The notes under the pieces are model-generated. The model was given only the letters and a program-made list of their open reading frames with translations. It had not been told where the DNA came from and did not search any database. From an uncultured Sphingomonadaceae bacterium (GTDB taxonomy: Bacteria > Pseudomonadota > Alphaproteobacteria > Sphingomonadales > Sphingomonadaceae), in the NCBI GenBank assembly GCA_902806235.1, contig CADCVW010000110.1:1-35208 (forward strand): a stretch of 35,208 bases of DNA, written 5' to 3'. The position numbers and the translations under genes were made by a program. Positions 9,567-18,974 of this stretch are shown here, piece by piece. Position 1 is the first letter of the stretch; each line of letters opens with the position of its first letter.

Positions 9567-9645
9567 CCGAGCTTGTCGAAGGGCTCTCCTTTCTTCCACG
9601 CCGACGGAAGAAAGGCCTGGCTTCGACAAGCTTAGCCTGAACGGG
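9567..9645. repeat. REP-like palindromic element between glgC and glgA
   Basis: A long interrupted palindrome. The outer arms are AGCTTGTCGAAG (9570-9581) and CTTCGACAAGCT (9621-9632). The inner arms are CCTTTCTTCC (9588-9597) and GGAAGAAAGG (9606-9615), with an 8-base loop, ACGCCGAC. It is followed by TAGCCTGAACGGGC. The outer arm plus tail resembles the highly repeated CTTCGACAAGCTCAG-CTGAACGG sequence of sphingomonad genomes (recalled, not searched). In RNA it would form a stem of 20-plus base pairs with a small internal asymmetry between glgC and glgA, which could tune mRNA stability or partial termination inside the operon. It has no T-run, so it is not a classical terminator. Confidence 0.8.
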
Positions 9646-9683
9646 CTTGGTGAACTCCGCTGACCGGGCTTTCCGCACGCACC

Positions 9684-11132
9684 ATGCCTCACCTCCCCGT
9701 CCTTTCCGTCGCATCCGAACTCTACCCGCTGGTCAAGACCGGCGGGCTCGCCGACGTCGCCGGGGCGCTGCCCGGCGCGCTGCGGCGGGAGGGGATCGCG
9801 GTTTCCACGCTGCTGCCCGGCTACCCGACGGTGCTTGGCGGGCTGTGCCGGGCGGAGGCGGCGCACGACTTCGCCGACCTGTTCGGCGGCCCCGCGCGGC
9901 TGCTTTCGGGGCGGGCGAAGGGGCTCGACCTGTTCGTCCTCGACGCGCCGCACCTCTACGCGCGACCGGGCAACCCCTACCTTGGGCCAGACGGCGCCGA
10001 CTGGCCGGACAACGCGCTCCGCTTCGCCGCGCTGTCTTTCGTCGGGGCACGGCTCGGCCAAGGGTTACTTCCGGGGTACCGACCCGCCGCCGTCCACTGC
10101 CACGATTGGCAGGCTGGGCTCGTTCCCGCCTTCCTCCACTACGGCGGTGGCGCGCGGCCCGACACGGTGCTGACGGTCCACAACCTCGCCTTCCAGGGCG
10201 TGTTTCCTGCCGAGCTGCTGCCCGCGCTCGGCTTGCCGGACAGGGCGCTCCACGTCGACGGGGTCGAGTTCCACGGGGCGATCGGCTTTCTTAAGGCGGG
10301 GCTACGCCTCGCCGACCGGATCACGACGGTCTCGCCGACCTACGCGAGCGAGATCTGCTCGCCGGAAGCCGGTATGGGGCTCGACGGCCTGCTCCGCGGC
10401 CGCGCCGACCTGCTAACCGGCATTCTCAACGGCATTGACGTCGACACCTGGAACCCTGCCACGGACCCGCACCTCGCAGCGCGGTACGGAGCGGCCGACC
10501 CGGCCTCGCGCGCGGCGAACAAGCGCGCGCTACAGGCGCGCTTCGGGCTCGCCGAATTGGCGGACGCGCCGCTGTTCGGGTTGATCTCGCGGCTCAGCTG
10601 GCAGAAGGGTGTCGACCTCCTGCTCGAAGCGCTCTCCGTGCTGCTCGCCGAGGGCGGCCAGCTCGCGCTGCTCGGCGCGGGCGATCCCGCGCTTGAGGCT
10701 GCCTGCGCCGAGGCTGCGGCGCGCGCGCCCGGGCGGGTCGGCTGCCTGATCGGTTACGACGAGGGCTTGGCTCACCTGATCCAGGCGGGCAGCGACGCGC
10801 TGCTCGTGCCGTCGCGTTTCGAGCCGTGCGGGCTGACCCAGCTATGCGCCCTGCGCTACGGCGCAGTACCGGTGGTGGCCCGTGTCGGCGGGCTCGCCGA
10901 TACGGTGATCGACGCCAATCCCGCCGGTCTTGCAGCGGGCGCGAGCACGGGAGTGCAATTCGCACCCGCGACCGCGACTGCCCTGGAATATGCAATCCGG
11001 CGCGCGACTAGCTTGTTCCGCGACCGAACCACCTGGGCACAAATCCAGGCGAACGGCATGGCGGCGGACGTTTCCTGGGCTGCGCCCGCGCGCGCCTACG
11101 CCGTGCTGCTCCGAGAGGTCACCGCGCGATGA
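9684..11132 (+). CDS. glgA: Glycogen synthase (ADP-glucose type)
   Basis: Transfers glucose from ADP-glucose to the non-reducing end of alpha-1,4-glucan (GT5, EC 2.4.1.21). The 482-residue product matches the family length. The N-terminal half has the ADP-glucose motif KTGGL at 18-22 and the family pattern [12 protein letters not shown], and the C-terminal GT-B half has [17 protein letters not shown] and [18 protein letters not shown], with the catalytic glutamate at about E380. The ATG at 9684 gives the expected short N-terminus before the first beta strand. The stop overlaps the next gene as ATGA (11129-11132), so translation of the fusion gene behind it is probably coupled. Confidence 0.97.
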   Translation: MPHLPVLSVASELYPLVKTGGLADVAGALPGALRREGIAVSTLLPGYPTVLGGLCRAEAAHDFADLFGGPARLLSGRAKGLDLFVLDAPHLYARPGNPYLGPDGADWPDNALRFAALSFVGARLGQGLLPGYRPAAVHCHDWQAGLVPAFLHYGGGARPDTVLTVHNLAFQGVFPAELLPALGLPDRALHVDGVEFHGAIGFLKAGLRLADRITTVSPTYASEICSPEAGMGLDGLLRGRADLLTGILNGIDVDTWNPATDPHLAARYGAADPASRAANKRALQARFGLAELADAPLFGLISRLSWQKGVDLLLEALSVLLAEGGQLALLGAGDPALEAACAEAAARAPGRVGCLIGYDEGLAHLIQAGSDALLVPSRFEPCGLTQLCALRYGAVPVVARVGGLADTVIDANPAGLAAGASTGVQFAPATATALEYAIRRATSLFRDRTTWAQIQANGMAADVSWAAPARAYAVLLREVTAR

Positions 11133-14100
11133 TGGGGCGGGTCGACGAAGGCTCGGCCGAGCCGCTGGGCGTTACGCCCGACGAGCACGGGGTCAATATC
11201 GCCGTCTTCTCCGCGCACGCTTCTGCGATCGAGTTCTGCTTGTTCGACGAAGCCGGCGAGCGCGAACTGCGGCGCGTGGTGCTCCCCGAGCGCACGGGTG
11301 ACGTGTTCCACGGCCACCTTTCTGGGGTCGCGCCCGGCGCGCGCTACGGACTGCGCGCGCACGGCCCCTTCGCGCCGGCCGAGGGACACCGTTTCAACGC
11401 CGCCAAGCTGCTGGTCGACCCCCACGCCCAGCTGCTCGACCGCCCGTTCCGCCTCCACCCCGCTACTTTCGGCTTTCCGGCGGGGGCTGACGACCTGTGC
11501 TTCGACCCCACCGACAGCGCGCCCGTTGTCCCCAAGGCCGTTGTGCTGCCGCGCGCCGGGCCGGTAGAGGGCCGCCCGCTCCATCGCTGGGCCGACACGG
11601 TGGTGTACGAGCTTCACGTCCGCGGCTTCACCAAACGTCATCCGAGCGTACCGCCGACGATCCAGGGGAGCTTCGCCGCGCTCGCCCACCCGGCGGCGGT
11701 CGACCATCTTGTGAAGCTCGGAATAACCAGCGTTGAGCTAATGCCGCCCGCCGCCTGGATCGAGGAGCGCCACCTCCTCCCACTGGGGTTGTCCAATTAT
11801 TGGGGTTACAACCCGGTCGCCTTCATGGCCCCCGAGCCGCGACTCGCGCCCGGCGGCTGGGACGAGGTACGCGCGGCGGTTGCCCGATTGGCGGAGGCGG
11901 GCATTGAAACGCTGGTCGACGTAGTGCTGAACCACAGCGGCGAGGGCGACGAACTCGGCCCCACCCTGTCTCTCCGCGGCTTGGACAACGCGACCTACTA
12001 CCGGCTGCGCGAGGGGGACCCGCGCCGCTACGTCGACGACAGCGGCTGCGGCAACACGCTCGCGCTCGACCGGGCGCCGGTCATTCGGCTGGTGCTGGAC
12101 GCGCTGCGGACCTGGGTGCGACGCGCGGGGGTGCACGGTTTCCGCTTCGACCTGGCGAGCTGCATGGGCCGCCGCGCGAACGGCTTCGACCCGCGCGCTC
12201 CCCTGCTCGCCGCGATCCAGGCGGATCCGGAGCTCGCCGGACTTAAACTGGTCGCCGAGCCCTGGGACATCGGCCCGGGCGGCTATCAGCTCGGCCGTTT
12301 CCCCGCCAGCTGGGGCGAGTGGAACGACCGGTTCCGCGATGACGCGCGGCGCTTCTGGCGCGGCGACCCAGGCATGCTGGGTGCGCTCGGCTCGCGACTG
12401 GCGGGCTCGGCCGACCTTTTTGGGGCGCGGCGCCCCTCGCGCTCCGTCAACTTCGTTACCGCGCACGACGGCTTTGCGCTCGCCGACCTGGTCGCGCATG
12501 AGGTAAAGAAGAACCACGCCAACGGCGAGGACAACCGCGACGGCTGCCACGCCAACCACAGCTGGAACTGCGGCACGGAAGGCGAAACGGACGACCCGGC
12601 GGTGCTCGCCGCCCGCACCGCCGACCAGCGCGCCCTCCTCGCGACGCTACTCCTTGCCCGCGGCACGCCTATGCTGAGCATGGGAGCCGAGCTCGGCCAC
12701 AGCCAGGCGGGCAACAACAACGCCTACGCGCAGGACAACGAGCTGAGCTGGCTGGACTGGGCGCGCGCGGACGAGGCGCTACTCGCCCTCGTCCGCCGCC
12801 TGGTCACACTGCGCCGCGCGCTGCCGCCGCTCCGCGCCGACCGGCGGCTGACGGGCAAGCCGGGACCGGACGGGCTTTCCGACGTGCGCTGGCTGCGGCC
12901 CACGGGTGGGGACATGGCTCCCGCCGACTGGGAAGCGGCCGACGCCGGCACGTTGGGCATGCTGCTGGCCGGCGACGGCGAGCGGCTGGCGGTACTGATC
13001 CACCGCGGGGGCGCGCCGGCGCGCTTCGCGCTGCCCGCGCCGACTGGGGGGGGAGCGGGGCATCGCTGGACGCTGCTCCTCGACACCGCCGGCAACGGGC
13101 CAGAGCGCCCGCTGGAGGGGACAGCCACCGAGCTGTCGCCCCGCTCGGTGCAGCTGCTCGCCGAGCGCCCCGCGCCCGGCGGTGGCGAGCATGGCGGGCG
13201 GAGCGGGCCGGGCGCGTCGGGCGACCTGCTCGACCGATTGGCCGACGCCGCGGGCGTCTTGCCCGAGTATCGCGCGGTGGACGGCAGCGTCCGGCACGCC
13301 TCCCCCGACACCAAGCGCCACCTGCTAGCCGCTATGCGCCTGCCTGCCGGGTCCGACGCGGAAACGCGCGAGTCGCTCGCCCGCTTGGGCGAGCGCGACC
13401 GGCGCGCGCTCCCTGCAGCGCTGGTGCGCGCGGAAGGCGAGCCGGTCGCGCTACAACTGCCGCTCGACGCGGGCATTCGCCGTCCCGTGTGGGTGACCGT
13501 CAAAGACAAAGACGGCAGCGAGCGCCGCTTCCTCGCGAGCCCCGACCGTTGCCAAGCGGAGGAGGCGATCGCCGTCGACGGCCGTCATCACGAGCGCTGG
13601 ATGCTTCCCCTCCCCTCGCTGCCCGCCGGCCGCTACCTCGTTCGCCGCGACGACGCGCCCGACGCGCCGTGCCGCCTTTTTGTCGCCCCGGCCCGCGCCT
13701 TCCTGCCGGGGCCGATCGCGGTCGGCGCGAAGCTGTGGGGCATTGCCGCCCAGCTGTACACGCTGCGACGGCCGGGCGACGGGGGCATCGGCGACTTCTC
13801 CACCCTCCGCGCGCTCGGCGCAGGGGCCGCCGCGGCGGGCGCGAGCGCAGTGGGGGTGAATCCGCTCCACGCCCTGTTCCCGGACGCGCGCGACCGGGCG
13901 AGCCCTTACCAACCTTCCGACCGGCGCTTCGTCGAACCGATGTACTTAGACCTCGCCGCGCTTGTCACCCTGCCCGGGGGCGAGGCGGTGATGTCGCACC
14001 TTCGGGCGCAGGCCACGACCATCGACGCGCTCGCGGCCGCCTCCGACGTCGACTATTCCGGCGTTTGGGCGCTCAAAGAGCCAGCGTTGCGCGCACTGTT

Positions 14101-15322
14101 CGCGGGCTTCAACCGCTGGCGCGCCGCCAATCCGGTCGACGCGCTCGCCCGCGATTTCGAGGCTTTTGTCGCGCACGGGGGCGAGGCGCTGCGTGGCTTC
14201 GCAACTTTTAACACCATTCGCGAGCACTACCCGCGCACCCCTTGGCAACGATGGCCTACGGCCTTGCGGGACGCGCGCGGGGCGGCAGCCCGCGCTTTCG
14301 CGGCGGCGCACGAGGAAGCGCTCGGTTTTCACCTCTTCCTGCAATGGCTGTGTAACCGGCAGCTCGCTGTCGCCCAGGCGGCGATGCGTGCCGGCGGCAT
14401 GGGCGTGGGCCTGTACCGCGACCTCGCGGTTGGTGCCGCGCCCGACGGGGCGGAAGCCTGGGAAGGCGGCGCGCTTTTCGCGGAAGGCGTGTCGGTCGGC
14501 GCGCCGCCCGACCCGCTCGGGCCACAGGGCCAAGTGTGGGGCATGCCACCCTTCGACCCCCACGCGCTCACGGCGGCCGGCTACGCCCCCTTTTCCGAGT
14601 TGCTGGAGGCGAACATGGCGCACGCGGGCGCGCTGCGGATCGACCACGCGATGGGCCTCGCCCGGCTGTTCTGGGTGCCTGACGGCGCGCCCGGCAGCGA
14701 GGGGGCCTACGTCTCTTACCCACTCGACGACCTGCTCGGCCTTGCCGCCCTCGCCAGCCAGCAGCACGGGTGCATGGTGGTGGGTGAGGACTTGGGCACA
14801 GTGCCCGAGGGCTTCCGGGAGAAAATGGCCGCGCGGCACATCCTGGGCTACCGTGTGCTGTTGCTCGAGCGTGAGGGGTCCGATTTCCTGTCCCCGCGGG
14901 ATTACCCGGCGCTCAGCCTCGCCTGCGTTACCAACCACGATCTGCCCACCTTTGCCGGCTGGTGTCGCGGGCGGGACATGGAAGAGCGTTCGGCACTCGG
15001 CCTTTCGAGCGCAGCGCCTGAGGAGCGCGCCGTCGAACGTGAGGCGCTGCACGCGGCGGTGGGAGGCGACAGGGCGTCACTACCCGCCCAAGTCCACCGC
15101 CACCTCGGCGCGGGATCGAGCGCGCTGGCGATGGTACAGGCCGACGATCTCGCGGGAGAGGAGGTAGCGGTGAACCTGCCCGGTACCGCGGCCGAGCGGC
15201 GCAACTGGCAGCGCAAAATCGGCGCGACGGTCGACCAGCTCCTCGCCGATCCGCTAGGCCTCCTTAGTGCGACAGCGGCAGGGCGGCGGGAGTCGGAGGA
15301 GGCCGGACGCGGCACTGCTTGA
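11129..15322 (+). CDS. Fused glycogen debranching enzyme (GlgX) and 4-alpha-glucanotransferase (MalQ)
   Basis: One uninterrupted 1397-codon frame contains two complete enzymes. Residues ~10-680 are a GlgX/isoamylase-type GH13 debranching enzyme: ELHVRGFT (161-168), nucleophile D341 in GFRFDLAS, acid/base E377 in [15 protein letters not shown] and D447 in [13 protein letters not shown]. Residues ~680-700 are a Gly/Pro-rich linker, [19 protein letters not shown]. Residues ~698-1397 are a GH77 amylomaltase: N-terminal [19 protein letters not shown], barrel start [12 protein letters not shown], nucleophile D1172 in [14 protein letters not shown], acid/base E1220 in [12 protein letters not shown], and D1271 in [13 protein letters not shown]. 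All six catalytic carboxylates are present. GlgX cleaves the alpha-1,6 stubs left by GlgP and MalQ joins the freed short chains, so the fusion couples consecutive steps. The start ATG 11129 overlaps glgA. It is the last gene of the locus; no clear terminator follows. Confidence 0.95.
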   Translation: MMGRVDEGSAEPLGVTPDEHGVNIAVFSAHASAIEFCLFDEAGERELRRVVLPERTGDVFHGHLSGVAPGARYGLRAHGPFAPAEGHRFNAAKLLVDPHAQLLDRPFRLHPATFGFPAGADDLCFDPTDSAPVVPKAVVLPRAGPVEGRPLHRWADTVVYELHVRGFTKRHPSVPPTIQGSFAALAHPAAVDHLVKLGITSVELMPPAAWIEERHLLPLGLSNYWGYNPVAFMAPEPRLAPGGWDEVRAAVARLAEAGIETLVDVVLNHSGEGDELGPTLSLRGLDNATYYRLREGDPRRYVDDSGCGNTLALDRAPVIRLVLDALRTWVRRAGVHGFRFDLASCMGRRANGFDPRAPLLAAIQADPELAGLKLVAEPWDIGPGGYQLGRFPASWGEWNDRFRDDARRFWRGDPGMLGALGSRLAGSADLFGARRPSRSVNFVTAHDGFALADLVAHEVKKNHANGEDNRDGCHANHSWNCGTEGETDDPAVLAARTADQRALLATLLLARGTPMLSMGAELGHSQAGNNNAYAQDNELSWLDWARADEALLALVRRLVTLRRALPPLRADRRLTGKPGPDGLSDVRWLRPTGGDMAPADWEAADAGTLGMLLAGDGERLAVLIHRGGAPARFALPAPTGGGAGHRWTLLLDTAGNGPERPLEGTATELSPRSVQLLAERPAPGGGEHGGRSGPGASGDLLDRLADAAGVLPEYRAVDGSVRHASPDTKRHLLAAMRLPAGSDAETRESLARLGERDRRALPAALVRAEGEPVALQLPLDAGIRRPVWVTVKDKDGSERRFLASPDRCQAEEAIAVDGRHHERWMLPLPSLPAGRYLVRRDDAPDAPCRLFVAPARAFLPGPIAVGAKLWGIAAQLYTLRRPGDGGIGDFSTLRALGAGAAAAGASAVGVNPLHALFPDARDRASPYQPSDRRFVEPMYLDLAALVTLPGGEAVMSHLRAQATTIDALAAASDVDYSGVWALKEPALRALFAGFNRWRAANPVDALARDFEAFVAHGGEALRGFATFNTIREHYPRTPWQRWPTALRDARGAAARAFAAAHEEALGFHLFLQWLCNRQLAVAQAAMRAGGMGVGLYRDLAVGAAPDGAEAWEGGALFAEGVSVGAPPDPLGPQGQVWGMPPFDPHALTAAGYAPFSELLEANMAHAGALRIDHAMGLARLFWVPDGAPGSEGAYVSYPLDDLLGLAALASQQHGCMVVGEDLGTVPEGFREKMAARHILGYRVLLLEREGSDFLSPRDYPALSLACVTNHDLPTFAGWCRGRDMEERSALGLSSAAPEERAVEREALHAAVGGDRASLPAQVHRHLGAGSSALAMVQADDLAGEEVAVNLPGTAAERRNWQRKIGATVDQLLADPLGLLSATAAGRRESEEAGRGTA

Positions 15323-15353
15323 GCGACACGCCGCGGGCCGCGGTTCGCCGGCG

Positions 15354-15566
15354 CTACCACGTGTCGGTGAATGGCAGCCCCGCTCGCGTAGATGCCCCAT
15401 CCGGCGCCGCTGCGGCCCAGTAAAGCACAGCCATCCGGTCTTCCAAGCGGTTCACCCGCCGCCACAGCGGTCCGCCCGAGCGCTGGTCAGTTGCCAGCGT
15501 GTCGAAGCCGAGCTCGTTCAGCAGCGGCGCGATCGGCGCGTACTCGCCCGAAGTTGAAGCATCCAC
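15354..15566 (-). pseudogene. Alpha/beta-hydrolase-like remnant
   Basis: The minus strand encodes SGEYAPIAPLLNELGFDTLA followed by TDQRSGGPLWRRVNR, which resembles the first part of an alpha/beta hydrolase (the beta strand after the oxyanion loop, with the aspartate-containing DQRSGG turn). The nucleophile elbow GxSxG, the acid and the catalytic histidine are not found downstream, where the frame ends after ~30 unrelated residues, and the expected HG oxyanion motif upstream is missing too. It is therefore a fragment. The segment 15567-15675 beside it contains no gene but has repeat-like DNA (GACCGCCTCTGGCCGGAAAC on the minus strand). Confidence 0.4.
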
Positions 15567-15675
15567 TTTCTCACTTTTACGCCCCCAAGCTGGTCGGTCT
15601 GTTTCCGGCCAGAGGCGGTCACCAGCTCGGCCGCAATTTGTCAGCTGCTACCCTTGTCGGCATTCCTGCGTAGCG

Positions 15676-15960
15676 TCAGGACTGTACTCTACCGCTTCGG
15701 CGAGCGCGCCTGCGCGTAGCCGATATGACTCTCCCACCGTGACCGCCAGCTTCGCGCTCCTGTCGGGAGCCGGTCCCGCGCTTGTCAGAGCTGATCAATT
15801 GCAGGAGGTCGGTGCCGTCGTTCGCGAGCTGGCGCAGCGCGAGCGCGAAGCGCGCGGCATCGGTGCGGACGCGAGCGGGGCGAAGCGTGATCCGCAAGAC
15901 CGGCCCACCGAGGGCGCCCGCTTGGCGGACGACGGCGGCGCGACGGGAAACACGGCTCAT
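15676..15960 (-). CDS. Uncertain small ORF
   Basis: A 94-codon frame from ATG 15960. Its first half looks protein-like (GGPVLRITLRPARVRTDAAR then FALALRQLANDGTDLLQLIS) and could form a strand-helix unit, but the second half is arginine- and glycine-rich and looks like read-through of non-coding GC-rich DNA. There is no ribosome site ahead of the start. I do not recognise a family; it may be the remnant of a longer gene, in keeping with the adjacent hydrolase fragment. Together with that fragment it is all that can be said about the 700-base gap between the GlgX-MalQ fusion and the next convincing gene. Confidence 0.25.
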   Translation of the reverse strand: MSRVSRRAAVVRQAGALGGPVLRITLRPARVRTDAARFALALRQLANDGTDLLQLISSDKRGTGSRQEREAGGHGGRVISATRRRARRSGRVQS

Positions 15961-16024
15961 CTGAACGATTGGATGTAAGCGGTACCGAGCCACGCCCGCG
16001 CGGGGAAAGGAAGCTTACCGCTAC

Positions 16025-16327
16025 CTACGTCGAGATCTGCTCTTCCACGACTGGCACCGAGGGCGTGAGGTCGACGTCCGCATCACCGACGGGCAACACA
16101 TACGCCTCCGCCGTGGCCCAGCGCTCGGGGGCATCCTCCTTGGCTAAGCTGGCGAAGTAGAGGACCCGCCCGTCGCTTGGCGCTTCGGCGTGCCAAACGT
16201 CCTCGACCCGGTAGAAGTGGCGCTCGCCCTCCACCCGGAGCTGGATGCTGCTACTCATGATCGGGGCCACCTCGAAATCATACTCGCGGCCGCCCACGTC
16301 CGGGAGCATCAGGACAACTTTCGGCAT
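16025..16327 (-). CDS. Small conserved-looking hypothetical protein
   Basis: A 100-residue acidic, cytoplasmic-looking protein. The start ATG 16327 is supported by a good ribosome site, GGGGAGAAG, eight bases upstream, and third-position GC bias is as in the neighbours. The sequence alternates short predicted strands (PKVVLMLPDVGGREYDFEVA, RHFYRVEDVWHAE, DGRVLYFASLAKED) and has no signal peptide or membrane segment. I do not recognise a family. It runs in the same direction as the truncated membrane gene upstream of it, with a 151-base gap. Confidence 0.6.
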   Translation of the reverse strand: MPKVVLMLPDVGGREYDFEVAPIMSSSIQLRVEGERHFYRVEDVWHAEAPSDGRVLYFASLAKEDAPERWATAEAYVLPVGDADVDLTPSVPVVEEQIST

Positions 16328-16478
16328 TGGCGCTTCTCCCCATCTAACGGTAGGCTTGAGCTGATAGTTTCCCTGGCGGAAATGGGCGTGCGCCGGTTAG
16401 GCAAAGAGCACATCCGCAATGCGGCGAGGGCTGACATTAAACGGCGGACGGCTAGGCTGACGACGCTTGCCCGCCCTG

Positions 16479-16745
16479 CTAGCCGAGCTCGGTCCAACCG
16501 CGCGCGATGCCGATAGCGTGCGTGAGCCCGAACACGAGCACGATTGCTGAATTCCAGACCAGGAAACCGGTGCTGCGGTCGGGCATGTCCCTGAACAGAA
16601 ACGGCAGCGCGGCCGCCCGGGTCAGGTAAATGGCCGTGATCACGACGAGCCCGGGCCGCAACAGCGGCAGGCGACGGATCACGCCCGCGCCCGAGAAGGC
16701 GTAAACGGACCAGAGTGCCAGCACGGCGGCGATGGCGAGCGTCAA
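16479..16745 (-). pseudogene. Small integral membrane protein, 5' end lost
   Basis: The 88-codon frame encodes three hydrophobic segments: LAIAAVLALWSVYAFSGAGV, LLRPGLVVITAIYLTRAAAL and WNSAIVLVFGLTHAIGIARG, joined by short loops with RRLP. The only possible start is a weak TTG at 16745 with no ribosome site, and an in-frame TGA lies three codons further upstream, so the protein begins inside what looks like a second helix. Related small four-helix membrane proteins that I recall from sphingomonads carry an extra N-terminal helix, which is missing here. The break coincides with an AAAGCGGAC repeat at 16755-16763. Function unknown. Confidence 0.5.
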
Positions 16746-16754
16746 TAGGGATCA

Positions 16755-16763
16755 AAAGCGGAC
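16755..16763 (+). repeat. AAAGCGGAC short intergenic repeat, copy 2
   Basis: The word sits immediately upstream of the broken 5' end of the small membrane-protein gene, followed by CTGCGGTGCGAATGTCGGCA. This places a repeat copy exactly at a gene break. Confidence 0.45.
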
Positions 16764-16805
16764 CTGCGGTGCGAATGTCGGCAAGGGGTGAGAAATCGAC
16801 CTTTA

Positions 16806-16834
16806 TTGACATTGAGCCCAGGTGAGCATTGCAT
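16806..16834 (+). promoter_or_regulatory. Candidate sigma-70 promoter for the lipoprotein gene
   Basis: A perfect -35 box, TTGACA (16806-16811), is followed after 17 bases by TTGCAT (16829-16834), a weak -10; CATAAG at 16832-16837 is an alternative at a longer spacing. The local DNA is clearly richer in A/T than its surroundings. Transcription would start near 16841, shortly before the ribosome site GGAGGGG at 16849-16855. Confidence 0.4.
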
Positions 16835-16858
16835 AAGAGCTGAGAAGTGGAGGGGCTG

Positions 16859-18151
16859 ATGCGGTCGGTGCTTTTGTTCCTTTGTGCCATCGTCGGTGCG
16901 TGCGCCACCTCAGCGCCAAGAGTAGCCACGAAACCCACTACCAACGTCTCACCATACATATTCGTGTTCGCCGGCGACAAAGACGAGAAACACGAAGACT
17001 TTTTCGCAGTGATTGACGTCCGGCCAGGGAGTCCGACGCTCGGGCGAGCCGTCGCCACCCTTCCGATTGGCATGAAAGCGTCAATGCCGCACCACTTAGA
17101 ATATTGGATGCCGACGCGCGGAAACCTGTTGTTTGCCAACGCCCATCATCACGAGGCGACCCTGCTAGTCGACACGTTGAACCCGCTCAAACCCCGTATT
17201 GCGAGACGGCTGCGGCCTCCTACCCCACTGCGCTACCCCCATGACTTTGCTCGCCTGCCGAACGGTAAAGTGCTCGCCGGTTTCTTACGCAGCGATGGCC
17301 CCAGCCCGCTTGCCGAAGAGAAACTTGTACCCGGCGGCCATGGCGGGCTTGCCGAGTATACAAGCACCGGCGACCTGATCCGCGTCGCGAGTGGCGCGTC
17401 CGACGGGTTGAAGCAGCCAGTCCGCGTATACGCAATCGTCCCGATGCTCGACATCGACCGGGTGGTGACCACGAGCGCACCGATGATGGAAGACTACAGC
17501 GCCGACGTTGTTCAGGTGTGGCGCTATTCGGACTTGAAGCTGCTGCACACGATCGAGGTTCCTCCTGGCAAGCGCGCCGACGGCTCTCCGCTTCCAGGTG
17601 CCGCTCGCTACCCATTTGGTCCACGCCGTATGGCAGACGACAGCATTCTGATGAACTCATTCGGTTGCGCCTTCTCTCGGTTATCGGACATTGCCTCCGA
17701 CAGGCCGAAGCTTGAGAACGTCCACACGATCCAGACGCCGGAGCCGCCGCGGCCGGATGCCACCCGCGGTGCCTGCAGCATTCCCACTGTTGTGGCCAAG
17801 TACTGGATCATGCCTGTCGGTCGCGCCCACACCGTCGTCGTCTTGGACGTGTCCAGTCCTGCGGCACCTCGCGAAGTCTCTCGTCTCGACACCGCTGCCG
17901 ATTTCAACCCGCACTGGTCCGCCAAAGACCCCCTTTCAGACCGGATCGTCGTAGGCGCGGAGCTTGGCGGCGAGCAGGGCATGTACATGCTGCTGTTCGA
18001 CGAGCGCACGGGCAAGCTCAGCTTTGATCCATCGTTTCGATCGCCCGCAGGAATGGCCGGGTACATCGACCTCGAGGCACAGCAGTGGCAACATGGTCCA
18101 TCCGGACCGGCATGGGCTCACGCAGCGCTCTTCATGGAACACGCTAAGTAG
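16859..18151 (+). CDS. Beta-propeller-like lipoprotein
   Basis: A 430-residue exported protein. ATG 16859 is chosen over GTG 16847 because it has GGAGGGG four bases upstream and opens directly with a lipoprotein signal: MRSVLLFLCAIVGAC, lipobox VGAC with Cys15 as the lipid site. The mature part shows repeated strand-turn patterns such as NLLFANAHHHEATLLVDTLN, HDFARLPNGKVLAGFL, DVVQVWRYSDLKLLHTIEVP and HTVVVLDVSSPAAPREVSRL, typical of a seven-bladed propeller and reminiscent of the selenium-binding-protein-56/YVTN type. The histidine-rich PHHLEYWMP and AHHHEAT segments could bind a metal. No enzyme motif fixes a function. It is monocistronic and convergent with the cyclase gene; a palindrome lies in the 35-base gap. 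Confidence 0.75.
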   Translation: MRSVLLFLCAIVGACATSAPRVATKPTTNVSPYIFVFAGDKDEKHEDFFAVIDVRPGSPTLGRAVATLPIGMKASMPHHLEYWMPTRGNLLFANAHHHEATLLVDTLNPLKPRIARRLRPPTPLRYPHDFARLPNGKVLAGFLRSDGPSPLAEEKLVPGGHGGLAEYTSTGDLIRVASGASDGLKQPVRVYAIVPMLDIDRVVTTSAPMMEDYSADVVQVWRYSDLKLLHTIEVPPGKRADGSPLPGAARYPFGPRRMADDSILMNSFGCAFSRLSDIASDRPKLENVHTIQTPEPPRPDATRGACSIPTVVAKYWIMPVGRAHTVVVLDVSSPAAPREVSRLDTAADFNPHWSAKDPLSDRIVVGAELGGEQGMYMLLFDERTGKLSFDPSFRSPAGMAGYIDLEAQQWQHGPSGPAWAHAALFMEHAK

Positions 18152-18157
18152 TCGGCT

Positions 18158-18171
18158 CCAGGCGCGCCTGG
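18158..18171. terminator. Palindrome between convergent genes, possible weak terminator
   Basis: CCAGGCGCGCCTGG is a perfect 14-base palindrome in the 35-base gap between the convergent lipoprotein and cyclase genes. It could form a five-pair hairpin with a four-base loop on either strand, but no T-run follows in either direction. Confidence 0.3.
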
Positions 18172-18186
18172 CTCGAGCTTGAACCG

Positions 18187-18966
18187 TCATTCATCCACGA
18201 TCGCCACCGCGCGCGTCCAACCCGCCGAGCCACCCTTCACTTTCGCGGGAAAGCAGGACACGGTGAAGCCGTAGGGAGGCAGTTCTTCCAGATTGTGCAG
18301 CTTCTCCAGATGACAGTAGCCAATCTCCAGCCCCGCCTTGTGCCCTTCCCAGATCAGGCTGGTGTCGCCCGTCTCGGCAACGCGCCGCGCCGTATAAACG
18401 AACGGCGCGTCCCACGACCAAGCGTCGGTGCCAGTGACGCGCACGCCGCGGCTGGTAAGAAAAAGCGTCGCCTCGCGTCCCATGCCGCAGCCGCGGCTGA
18501 CGAACTCCGGGTCGCCGAGCGCAGCGCCCGCGCGCGTGTTGACCAGCACGATGTCGAGCGGCTGCAAATGGTAACCGATCCGGACTAGCTCCGCCTCGAC
18601 ATCGGCAGCGGTCGCAACATAGCCGTCATCGAAGTGGCGGAAGTCAAGCTTCACGGCAGGGCGGAAGCACCAATCGAGCGGCACGTGATCGATGGTCATC
18701 GCCGGCCTGCCACCATCCTGCGTGGGATGGTAATGCCAAGGTGCGTCCAGGTGCGTGCCATTGTGGGTGGACAAGTAGACTTCTTCAGCGGCGGCGAACC
18801 CCTGCCCGCCCGTAATCTGGTTGGCGGTGACGCCCGGGAAGAAATGCTGCAGCTCCGCCATCGTCTGCAGGTGGTCCTTGCGCTCAATCCGCGGGCGCAT
18901 GAACGGCGGATCGGTAATTACGTCGGGATCAAGCGTGATTGACAGGTCGACGAAGCGACGGGTCAT
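18187..18966 (-). CDS. Cyclase family protein (kynurenine formamidase-like)
   Basis: A 259-residue member of the cyclase/KynB family (PF04199), metal-dependent hydrolases of amides and lactones. The signature H-x-G-T-H-x-D-x-P-x-H is seen as [15 protein letters not shown] near residue 70, the divalent-metal site of the family; [12 protein letters not shown] further on is also typical. The ATG 18966 is supported by AGGAGA eight bases upstream; the frame is open further upstream, but only through the decayed gltB fragment. The length is slightly longer than KynB (~210), closer to general cyclase-family members, so the substrate is unknown and kynurenine is only one option. It lies on the same strand as, and behind, the ilv-leu operon, and may be read from it. 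Confidence 0.85.
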   Translation of the reverse strand: MTRRFVDLSITLDPDVITDPPFMRPRIERKDHLQTMAELQHFFPGVTANQITGGQGFAAAEEVYLSTHNGTHLDAPWHYHPTQDGGRPAMTIDHVPLDWCFRPAVKLDFRHFDDGYVATAADVEAELVRIGYHLQPLDIVLVNTRAGAALGDPEFVSRGCGMGREATLFLTSRGVRVTGTDAWSWDAPFVYTARRVAETGDTSLIWEGHKAGLEIGYCHLEKLHNLEELPPYGFTVSCFPAKVKGGSAGWTRAVAIVDE

Positions 18967-18974
18967 GATGGTTC

